From CAILZL01 sp049840395 (lineage in GTDB: Bacteria > Pseudomonadota > Gammaproteobacteria > Steroidobacterales > Steroidobacteraceae), in NCBI GenBank assembly GCA_049840395.1, contig JASGLD010000001.1, forward strand, positions 806,001 through 870,000: 64,000 nt of DNA. Reading direction: 5' to 3'. How positions within the stretch are numbered: the stretch's first letter is position 1; every line of letters begins with the position of its first letter. The position numbers and the translations under genes are program-made. Below, piece by piece: positions 34,331-41,018 of the stretch. Under the pieces are notes generated by a model. That model saw only the letters and a list, made by a program, of their open reading frames with translations, had not been told where the DNA came from and searched no databases.

Positions 34331-34376
34331 CCCCGCAACGGGATTTACTGCCCGTTCGATTAACTACCTTGCGGGG
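34331..34376 (+). promoter_or_regulatory. Inverted repeats covering the ribosome binding site
   Basis: CCCCGCAA (34331-34338) is complementary to TTGCGGGG (34369-34376), which contains the ribosome binding site of the gene starting at 34382. A second dyad, AACGGG/CCCGTT (34337-34342 / 34351-34356), shares two bases with the first. In RNA these could hide the ribosome binding site. If transcription begins near 34337 the outer arm would be mostly missing, and the dyad might instead be a protein-binding site. Confidence 0.45.
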
Positions 34377-34381
34377 AATTT

Positions 34382-35170
34382 ATGCGTACGTCTATTCAAG
34401 TTCTGGTTGCTGCGGCCATGCTCGGTAGCGCCTCTCTGGCCCTTGCCGAATCCGGCATCAGCACCGAAGAAGAGCATGTGCTGCGCGGTTTCTTCGATCG
34501 CCAGTCGCCAGTGATCGCCGCCACCAAGCTGGCGCTGGAGAAGGGCAGCACCGATGCGGTCAAGAAGTACGCACAGAGCGAATTGGACATGTATCAGAAG
34601 GTCGGCACCGATGTGGCCGGTCTGTATACGAAGTTCCAGTTGGTGACTACGCCCAACCCTAATCTCGAATATCGTCCGCTGGAAGAAGGTAAGTCGCGCG
34701 GCGTGAGCACGCTGACCAATGGTCAGACCTATTCGACTACTGGCATTCTTGAAACCTTGAAACGTCCTCTCGCACAAGCCGCTGCGCCTGCGCAGCCTGT
34801 ACAGCAGATCGACACTTCAAAATGCAAGAGTCCCACCGTGCCAGGCTGCGGTCCTACCATTGCACCGGGCATCGATCTCAATGCACTGGCGGGCAAGGAA
34901 TTCGACAATGCTTATCTGCTGCTGACCGTCTATGGTCACGATGCCATGATGCGTCACTCCACCGATGAGTTGTTATTCGACAAGCGTAATGCTGACATGG
35001 AGGCCTTTGCGAAGAACACCATCAAGCTGCTCAGCAAGCAGTCGTCCACTGCCGATGGTCTGTACCGTGGCACTGCACGTGCTGAAGGCGGTGCAGCGGG
35101 CGGTATGAGTGCCGGCATGGGTGCAGGCGCACCTGCTGGTGCGGCGCCTGGCGGCAAGAAGCCGGAGTAA
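34382..35170 (+). CDS. Exported DUF4142-like helical protein with Gly/Ala/Met tail (262 aa)
   Basis: The start follows GGGGAATTT directly and gives a signal peptide ending SLALAES. The mature part is helical, with pieces such as VIAATKLALEKGSTDAVKKYAQSE and HDAMMRHSTDELLFDKRNAD. These recall the ferritin-like DUF4142 proteins found in the periplasm of many proteobacteria, though the match is loose. Four cysteines (KCKSPTVPGCGP and nearby) may form disulfides. The C-terminus is a Gly/Ala/Met-rich tail (GGAAGGMSAGMGAGAPAG), the same style as inserts in other exported proteins here. Function is unknown. It is a single-gene unit with its own promoter and terminator. Confidence 0.65.
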   Translation: MRTSIQVLVAAAMLGSASLALAESGISTEEEHVLRGFFDRQSPVIAATKLALEKGSTDAVKKYAQSELDMYQKVGTDVAGLYTKFQLVTTPNPNLEYRPLEEGKSRGVSTLTNGQTYSTTGILETLKRPLAQAAAPAQPVQQIDTSKCKSPTVPGCGPTIAPGIDLNALAGKEFDNAYLLLTVYGHDAMMRHSTDELLFDKRNADMEAFAKNTIKLLSKQSSTADGLYRGTARAEGGAAGGMSAGMGAGAPAGAAPGGKKPE

Positions 35171-35184
35171 TCGAGAAGTAATGG

Positions 35185-35217
35185 GCGAACAGGCGTATCA
35201 ATATGCCTGTTCGCTTT
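35185..35217 (+). terminator. Intrinsic terminator after the DUF4142-like gene
   Basis: A stem of 10 perfect pairs (GCGAACAGGC / GCCTGTTCGC), extendable by four more, is followed by TTT. The identical 10-bp stem occurs at 8213-8241. Confidence 0.8.
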
Positions 35218-35239
35218 CCTGCCATAGTCTTAACAGGCC

Positions 35240-35707
35240 CTAGGCAGGATGAAAACGCTTCACGGCCTTGAAGCAGGCCAGCACAAATAGAATCAGCAGT
35301 ATTCCCTGAGCGATTGCGAACGGTGGTTCATTGCCCTGTGGCGCCAGTGCATGCAGCGCCGGAATTTTCAGGAATGACTGTACCACCAGTACGAATGAGT
35401 TGAAGTACAGCGCAATCACGGCGCTGACCACATAAATCCAGCGCCAGCTCCCGACCAGTTTGAATCGGTAGCGCGCCAGAATGGCGGCGGCAAGAATGAT
35501 CATGGAAAGGGCGCCTACACCCAGTGCCGGGGTGAGGCCGTTAAACGGGAACATGAAGCCGGTGATGCTGGTGGCGACGGTGGTGCTGAGAAACAGCAAT
35601 GTCCAACCGTCCATGCGTTTCGATGTGCACAGGCCCTGCAATACCACCAGACCTGAGGCGATTCCGATCAGGCTGATCAGCACATGAATCAAGGTGAAGG
35701 TAGTCAT
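35240..35707 (-). CDS. Small integral membrane protein of unknown function (155 aa)
   Basis: Four to five predicted transmembrane helices fill the chain (ISLIGIASGLVVLQG, LFLSTTVATSITGFM, ALSMIILAAAILARY, IYVVSAVIALYFNSFVLVV, ILLILFVLACF). The start is supported by GAGA. I recognise the style of a conserved small membrane protein found next to catabolic genes in proteobacteria but know no function for it. It is convergent with the DUF4142-like gene, across a shared hairpin terminator. Confidence 0.7.
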   Translation of the reverse strand: MTTFTLIHVLISLIGIASGLVVLQGLCTSKRMDGWTLLFLSTTVATSITGFMFPFNGLTPALGVGALSMIILAAAILARYRFKLVGSWRWIYVVSAVIALYFNSFVLVVQSFLKIPALHALAPQGNEPPFAIAQGILLILFVLACFKAVKRFHPA

Positions 35708-35807
35708 TTTGTAGTCTCGTTATTGCATTTGCCGGCGCCATTACCGGCAAGCGCAAGCGATCCTACAGGGCGCTCAGCTCAAAAGTCACGCCGGTCTTCA
35801 GGCCGTC

Positions 35808-36596
35808 TTACCACACCGTCCGAGTCTTGCCGCCATCGATGACCAAGGTTGCACCCGTGATGTAACTGGCTTGATCGGATAACAAGAATGCTGCGGTGGC
35901 GCCAAATTCTTCCGCGGTGCCATAGCGACCCAGTGGAATGGATTGATGTTGTTTGGTGATTTGCACTTCTAATGGCTGACCTGATTTCTCGGCATTACGT
36001 TTATCCATGCCACGCACACGATCGGTGTCGAAGCGTCCCGGCACCAGGTTGTTGATGCGGATGTTATCGCCCAGTTCGATGGACAGAGTTTTCACTAGAC
36101 TGACCACGCCGGAACGCAGCACATTGGAGAGAATCAGATTCTCCAAAGGTTCCTTGATGGAGCTGGAGGTAACGGTGAGTATCGAACCGCCCTTATTCTT
36201 GCGAAGTTCGGGCAGCACGCCGCGAATCATGCGAACAGCGCTCATCAGCGTGAGATTGAAAGCTTTCTGCCACGCTTCATCGTCGAAGCTATCGAAAGTG
36301 CCGGGCGGTGGGCCGCCGGCATTCACCACCAGGCCATCGATGCGGCCGAAGTCCTTGAGCGAATCGGCCACCCATTGCGTAATGGAATTGCCATCGCTGG
36401 CGTCGAGTACGTAACTGCGCACAGTGGCGCCGGTGTCTTTGCGCAGTTGCTCCGCCGCGGCGTCGATATCGCTGCGTGTGCGGCTGGCTATCGAAACCTG
36501 TGCGCCTTCTTTGGCCAAGGCCGAGGCAATGCCATAACCCAGGCCCTTGCTGGAGGCCGCCACCAGAAAGACCTTGTTGTTCAGTCCCAGATCCAT
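35808..36596 (-). CDS. SDR-like protein lacking the usual catalytic tyrosine
   Basis: An SDR fold protein of 262 aa. The cofactor loop reads VAASSKGLGYGIA instead of the standard TGxxxGIG. VNAGGPPPG stands in place of NNAG. The serine region TVTSSSIKEPL is followed by LILSNVLRSGVV, where YxxxK would be expected, so both Tyr and Lys are missing. This corresponds to the known 'BKR-like SDR-like' subgroup, in which cofactor and catalytic motifs deviate. It may still bind a dinucleotide. It is the second gene after the VOC gene, with a terminator-like hairpin just before its start. Confidence 0.85.
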   Translation of the reverse strand: MDLGLNNKVFLVAASSKGLGYGIASALAKEGAQVSIASRTRSDIDAAAEQLRKDTGATVRSYVLDASDGNSITQWVADSLKDFGRIDGLVVNAGGPPPGTFDSFDDEAWQKAFNLTLMSAVRMIRGVLPELRKNKGGSILTVTSSSIKEPLENLILSNVLRSGVVSLVKTLSIELGDNIRINNLVPGRFDTDRVRGMDKRNAEKSGQPLEVQITKQHQSIPLGRYGTAEEFGATAAFLLSDQASYITGATLVIDGGKTRTVW

Positions 36597-36600
36597 ATCG

Positions 36601-36630
36601 AAAAGCTCGCGAGTGAGTGAGATCGCGAGC
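36601..36630 (-). terminator. Intercistronic terminator-like hairpin between VOC and SDR genes
   Basis: Read on the minus strand, an 8-bp perfect stem (GCTCGCGA / TCGCGAGC, 10-base loop) is followed by TTTT and, four bases later, by the ATG of the SDR gene. It may attenuate expression of the second gene, or shield its ribosome binding region, since no other such site is visible there. Confidence 0.55.
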
Positions 36631-36653
36631 GTAATACTAGCCGGCCCGTGCCG

Positions 36654-37655
36654 TCATCCTTTCTTGCCGCGAAAGGTATCCAGCGACTTCATGTGGGGGT
36701 CCAGCTGTACATTCCAGTTGGGTTCGTCGACTTTGAGATGCGGCGGCGTGTTGTGCGACCACAGCAGCGAGCCGAACTTCCATTCCCAGGCGCGTGGCAC
36801 CCAGTTATCGTCGAGATAGTCGGTATCGGCGTGGTACTCGGCTTCACCGCCGAAGGGACATTTGACGTAGTAGTACAGCGCCGACGAAGTGCGATGCCGC
36901 GACAGACCGCCGCGTACGCCGGCATCGGGTATCCAGCCTTTCTTTTCCATGATGTTGGCGCCCAGCATCAATTCGTCGATGTCTTCGACGCCGAAGGCTG
37001 CATGTATCCAGCCGCGCTTGCCCTGCGTGATGGGCAACTGATTGGTAAACAGGAATACGCTGTGATGTTCGTTGGTGCCATCGGCACGCGCGAAGGCGCC
37101 CACGCCATTGAAGTGATCGGACAGACGAAAGCCCAGACGATCGCGGTAGAACTCGATGGACGCCACATAGTCGTCGGCAAAATACACCACGTGATTGATG
37201 GTCTTGGGCAGGGCGCGCACGCGCCACTTGCGATGCAGATTCAGACGTTGAATATTGCCCGGCGCATTGACTGGATCGGGCTGCGAGATCACAGGGCGTT
37301 TGCGCCATACACGCAGCGCCATCGGTGTGCCGTCATCGGCGGCGAAGTGCATGGTGCCGTCGGAATCGGTAAGCAGCTGACGGTCCGTACCAAGATTTTC
37401 AGCCAGCGTTTGCAGAGATTCAGCGGTATCCACGCCCCAAATAGCTTCGCGCAAACCCTGACCGGTAAAGTTAGCCTTGGGCAGGCTGGGATCGTCCTTT
37501 GACTTCACCACGACTTTAGAGCCGGATGCCACTTCGAACACGCCCAGCTGTGGCTGCACCGATAATGGCCGCAGACCGAAGTCCGCCCAGAAGCGGCAGG
37601 CCTGGGCTACATCATCCACTCCGAAGACCAGGCTTTCGATACCCAGGATTGGCAT
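36654..37655 (-). CDS. Two-domain VOC protein, extradiol-dioxygenase-like
   Basis: A 333-aa protein with two glyoxalase-type modules, the layout of type I extradiol ring-cleavage enzymes. Each half begins with a typical unit (LVFGVDDVAQACRFWADFGL; NHVVYFADDYVASIEFYRDR). The putative iron ligands in the second half are His of NHVVYF, His of WIHAAFGVEDI and Glu of GGEAEYHADTDY, a 2His-1Glu set like catechol 2,3-dioxygenases. GGAGT precedes the start. A ring-cleavage role for a catecholic intermediate fits the catabolic setting. The substrate is unknown. The SDR-like gene follows after 57 bases. Confidence 0.85.
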   Translation of the reverse strand: MPILGIESLVFGVDDVAQACRFWADFGLRPLSVQPQLGVFEVASGSKVVVKSKDDPSLPKANFTGQGLREAIWGVDTAESLQTLAENLGTDRQLLTDSDGTMHFAADDGTPMALRVWRKRPVISQPDPVNAPGNIQRLNLHRKWRVRALPKTINHVVYFADDYVASIEFYRDRLGFRLSDHFNGVGAFARADGTNEHHSVFLFTNQLPITQGKRGWIHAAFGVEDIDELMLGANIMEKKGWIPDAGVRGGLSRHRTSSALYYYVKCPFGGEAEYHADTDYLDDNWVPRAWEWKFGSLLWSHNTPPHLKVDEPNWNVQLDPHMKSLDTFRGKKG

Positions 37656-38003
37656 GTTCGACTCCGATTAAGAGAGCGCAGGAGCGCACAAAGTACCGAA
37701 TTCTAGAAGCCGGCACTGCGCCGAGCCAATGCGTTGCATTGATGCTGCGATTAGAAGAATGCATGCAAATACTGGCATGCGGCGCTACTAGACTAAGGCG
37801 CTTGGGGGCTTTCGATTTTCAGTATCCCTTCAGCCCTCGTCATTCCCGCGCAGGCGGGAATCTAGTGAATAAACGTTTTTCAACTGGATTCCCGCCTGCG
37901 CGGGAATGACGGAGGGTGATGCGAGTAAATCTGAAGCGGCATTGCAAGTTCCAAAACAACCATGTCATCCGAGCATGGCAATTCATAACTCAGGAGGGTG
38001 GAT
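37656..38003. promoter_or_regulatory. Divergent intergenic region (348 bases) with a repeat
   Basis: It lies between the divergent VOC and amidohydrolase genes. Its middle carries a family 2 palindromic repeat (37838-37911). No operator-like dyad is recognised outside the repeat. Promoters for both genes should be here but cannot be pinpointed. Confidence 0.4.
37838..37911. repeat. Palindromic repeat, family 2
   Basis: CGTCATTCCCGCGCAGGCGG and its inverted partner flank a 30-base centre. It is closely similar to the copy at 20344 and lies in a promoter-containing gap. Confidence 0.88.
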
Positions 38004-38984
38004 ATGCGCAGCAAACATTCGGCACAGCGTCGACGCGTGGTGCATCTGTTGGGAGGCGCTGCTGCAGTGGGCCTATTGCCGCTGCACCTGCAGGCTGCCG
38101 AGGTCAACGTCAAAGACCTGTTCGATGCGCATGTGCACATCATGACCAAGGACCCGGTGCGCTATCCCTTCAGTGAGGAGTACAAAACGCTGACGCGCGA
38201 TGTGGCATTGATCTCGCCCACCGCAGAGAGCTTGTTGCCATTGCTGCAGAAGCATGGCGTCAAGTATGCGGCGTTGGTACAGCACGATCCGGTGTACGGC
38301 GACGACAATGGCTACATTGCAGATGCTGCCCGTAAAAATCCCAAGCAACTGGTGGCGGTGGGGCGTTTGAATGCCGGTTATCCCAATGCAGTTGAATTGA
38401 TGCGTATGTGGGTGAAGCAGCGCGGCCTGGGGGGCTTCCGCGTCAACGGCGCTTCGGGCATGGGGCCCACTGGTATGATCGGCGGGGTCAAGTGGCTGGA
38501 AGAACCGGCCACCATGAAGGTGTGGGATGCGGCGGTGGAATTGCAGACGCCGTTACTGCTGCTGTTGAGCGATGCCAATCGCGACGATGCATTGGCGGCA
38601 TTGAGACGTGTAATGAAGCAGCAGCCGAAGTTGCAGCTGGTGCTGGATCACCTAAGCGATTTCAATGGCAAGGACGAGAACGCGCCAGGTGTGGTGCCGA
38701 CTTCGTTACTGGCCGCGGCGTCGATACCCAATCTGTATGTCAAAGTCAGCACGCATAACTTCCGCCGTCTGGCGCTCAACAAGGGCTCGCCGCAGGCTGC
38801 GATGAAGAAACTGGTCGCTGCCTTCGGTGCGAATCGCATCGTGTGGGGTTCGGATGTGGGTAACACGCCAATTGACTACGCGACCATGGTTGCCATGGCC
38901 AAGAGTGCGGTGTCGGAATTGTCCGTGACCGATCAGCAGCTGATACTCTCGGGTACGGCACGGGCGTTGTATCGACTGGGTTAA
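38004..38984 (+). CDS. Exported amidohydrolase-family protein (326 aa)
   Basis: A metal-dependent hydrolase-fold protein closely like the one at 5549. AGGAGG stands six bases before the chosen ATG. The leader has QRRRVVHLLGG followed by a hydrophobic run, a probable twin-arginine signal. Metal-site motifs are FDAHVHI near the mature N-terminus, LDHLSD and VWGSDVG near the end. Unlike the relative at 5549, it has no Gly/Pro-rich insert. It is followed by a third ACMSD-like gene across a family 2 repeat, and together they form a local amidohydrolase cluster. Confidence 0.82.
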   Translation: MRSKHSAQRRRVVHLLGGAAAVGLLPLHLQAAEVNVKDLFDAHVHIMTKDPVRYPFSEEYKTLTRDVALISPTAESLLPLLQKHGVKYAALVQHDPVYGDDNGYIADAARKNPKQLVAVGRLNAGYPNAVELMRMWVKQRGLGGFRVNGASGMGPTGMIGGVKWLEEPATMKVWDAAVELQTPLLLLLSDANRDDALAALRRVMKQQPKLQLVLDHLSDFNGKDENAPGVVPTSLLAAASIPNLYVKVSTHNFRRLALNKGSPQAAMKKLVAAFGANRIVWGSDVGNTPIDYATMVAMAKSAVSELSVTDQQLILSGTARALYRLG

Positions 38985-39021
38985 TTGGAATACGTTGCAA
39001 AATGACGCGTTAAATAAATAC

Positions 39022-39092
39022 CGTCATGCCCGCGAAGGCGGGCATCCAGTTGGAATATCTCTTACTGGATGCCCGCCTTCGCGGGCATGACG
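39022..39092. repeat. Palindromic repeat, family 2 (variant)
   Basis: CGTCATGCCCGCGAAGGCGG and its exact inverted partner span about 70 bases. It sits in the gap between two amidohydrolase genes, just upstream of the second one's start. Confidence 0.88.
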
Positions 39093-39134
39093 GTGGCTTC
39101 CTTACTTGTATTACTTATTGGTGGGTGAATCCCA

Positions 39135-40220
39135 GTGGCGACCTATTGCTGCTCCGGTAGCGGAGCATCCGGATCAAGTGGCTCTTCACCGGTGCGTGTG
39201 CGCAGGCATACGCATGAATTGATCGTCGATGTGCACTGCCATATGGTGGTGCGCAGTGCAGTCGACTTCATGCGTGAGGCGGCGCCCACGGCTATTCGCA
39301 CCATGGGCGAAGGCAACAGCCTTAGCGCCGAGGTACAGCGGCGTCATGTGGCTGCCATTCAATTGCCGCTGTCCGATGTGCCGACGCGGCTGAAGTTGAT
39401 GGATGAGGCCAACATCGACATCCAGGCGCTCTCGCCTTCACCGGCGCATTACTACTATGGCGCACCGGCTGAGGTTGCCGTGGCGGCGCATCGCATGGTG
39501 AACGATCACATTGCTGCCACTGTGGCAGCACATCCTGATCGCTTCGTGGGGATGGGCGTGGTGCCCATGCAAGCGCCCGAGCTGGCCATTGCCGAGTTGC
39601 GGCGTGTTGTAAAGCAACTGGGTTTTCGCGGTGTGGAGATCGGCACTAATATCAATGGTGAAGATCTATCTGCGGCGCGTTTCCGGCCGTTCTTTGCGGC
39701 GGCGGAGGAGTTGGACGTATTGATCTTCCTGCATCCGGTGGGATTCACCGAACCGCGTCGCATGACCGACTACTTCCTCGACAATGTCATCGGCAATCCG
39801 CTGGATTCAACCATTGCAGTCAGTCATCTGATCTTCGGCGGCGTACTTAAGCACTATCCGCGTCTGAAAATCTGTGTGGCGCATGGCGGTGGTTTTCTGC
39901 CTGCTTATGCGGGCCGCATGGAGCATGCCTATCACGCGCGCGAAGATTGCCGAGTCGATATCGACCAACCACCATCGCACTACCTGCGTAAGTTGTACTT
40001 CGATTCCATCGTCTTTGATGCGGCGCAATTGGAATACCTGGTGCAGCGTTACGGCGCCGACCGCATCCTGCTCGGCACCGACTTTCCTTACGATATGGCT
40101 GAGGCCGATGCGGTGGGTTTCATCGAGTCGGCAAAGCTCACCGATGCACAGCGCGCCGCCATTCTCGGCGGCAATGCGGCACGACTATTCGATATTCCGT
40201 TGAAGATTCCTGCGCGGTAG
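39135..40220 (+). CDS. ACMSD-like amidohydrolase/decarboxylase (361 aa)
   Basis: An amidohydrolase-2 family protein with no signal peptide, so it is probably cytoplasmic. Metal ligands are VDVHCHM, IFLHPVG, CVAHGGG and LGTDFPYD, and the barrel is complete. ACMSD-type enzymes decarboxylate aromatic or muconate-type acids, and some hydrolyse lactones. The start is uncertain: a stop codon lies three codons upstream of the GTG at 39135, and the first ~30 residues (Ser/Gly-rich, then RVRRHTHE) do not look family-like. A later GTG near 39192 is possible. It may belong to the same pathway as the neighbouring exported relatives. Confidence 0.82.
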   Translation: MATYCCSGSGASGSSGSSPVRVRRHTHELIVDVHCHMVVRSAVDFMREAAPTAIRTMGEGNSLSAEVQRRHVAAIQLPLSDVPTRLKLMDEANIDIQALSPSPAHYYYGAPAEVAVAAHRMVNDHIAATVAAHPDRFVGMGVVPMQAPELAIAELRRVVKQLGFRGVEIGTNINGEDLSAARFRPFFAAAEELDVLIFLHPVGFTEPRRMTDYFLDNVIGNPLDSTIAVSHLIFGGVLKHYPRLKICVAHGGGFLPAYAGRMEHAYHAREDCRVDIDQPPSHYLRKLYFDSIVFDAAQLEYLVQRYGADRILLGTDFPYDMAEADAVGFIESAKLTDAQRAAILGGNAARLFDIPLKIPAR

Positions 40221-40510
40221 CGTGGCAACAGAAATTGTTTCTCTGACATGGGGTGACTTATGAAGTGGACGTCCTTCGCAAGGACTTCCAGGTTCTAACG
40301 CATGATGAGTCTTCGCTGCATTGCGGCAATGGTTAAGTCACAGCATTCTTGATGGCGACTCGGCAGCAACGCCAAGTTTGAGGCATTCCCATTGTTGTGA
40401 TTGTTGCTGTTTAGTTACGCACAGACTTGTGGGTGTCAATGAGTTTGCCTTTTCCATGCGCATGGACTACAAACGCTGTCCATTCCAATTATTCGTACAC
40501 TGCTCGCTCA

Positions 40511-40897
40511 ATGGCTGAAATCACCAGAATTACACACCCACAAATGGACCTGTCGGAGAAAATTATCGTTGGCACAATGTCGGTAGAGGAAGCGTTGGCC
40601 GAAATTGAGGATTTTTATGCGGGCACCGTGACCAAACTGGTGCTCTGGGATATTTCAGCCGCCACCATGACGGCACTCGATGCCGACGACATGTCGCGCA
40701 TTTCCGCAGCTGTCGCTCGGCATGCCAAGTTACGCGCAGGCGGCAAGAGCGCAGTGGTGGCTGCCACCGATCTCACCTTCGGTTTCAGCCGCATGTACCA
40801 GGCCTATCGCGAAATGAATCATGTAACGCTGCCCTACAAGAGTTTTAGAACCCGCGATGAAGCCATCCAGTGGCTGTGTTCGGATAGCACCACTTAA
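40511..40897 (+). CDS. STAS/SpoIIAA-like small protein (128 aa)
   Basis: A small cytoplasmic protein with an alternating beta-alpha pattern. The phrases TKLVLWDISAATMTALDADDMS, GGKSAVVAATDLTFGFSRMYQAYREM and YKSFRTRDEAIQWLC are typical of SpoIIAA/STAS-like ligand-binding proteins of unknown function. The ATG at 40511 is chosen because the longer reading (from 40427) adds a Trp/Pro-rich stretch unlike the family. No ribosome binding site is clear. It stands alone, between the amidohydrolase gene and the antiporter gene. Confidence 0.6.
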   Translation: MAEITRITHPQMDLSEKIIVGTMSVEEALAEIEDFYAGTVTKLVLWDISAATMTALDADDMSRISAAVARHAKLRAGGKSAVVAATDLTFGFSRMYQAYREMNHVTLPYKSFRTRDEAIQWLCSDSTT

Positions 40898-41018
40898 GCG
40901 AACTGCATGGGTGGTCTCATGAGGCTACCTGTCCGCGCCGTTCCAGTGGCGCACGGAAATCAGTACAGTCACATGGTAAGCATTTCTTGATGCGGGTGAT
41001 TTACATGATGGGCGTTGC

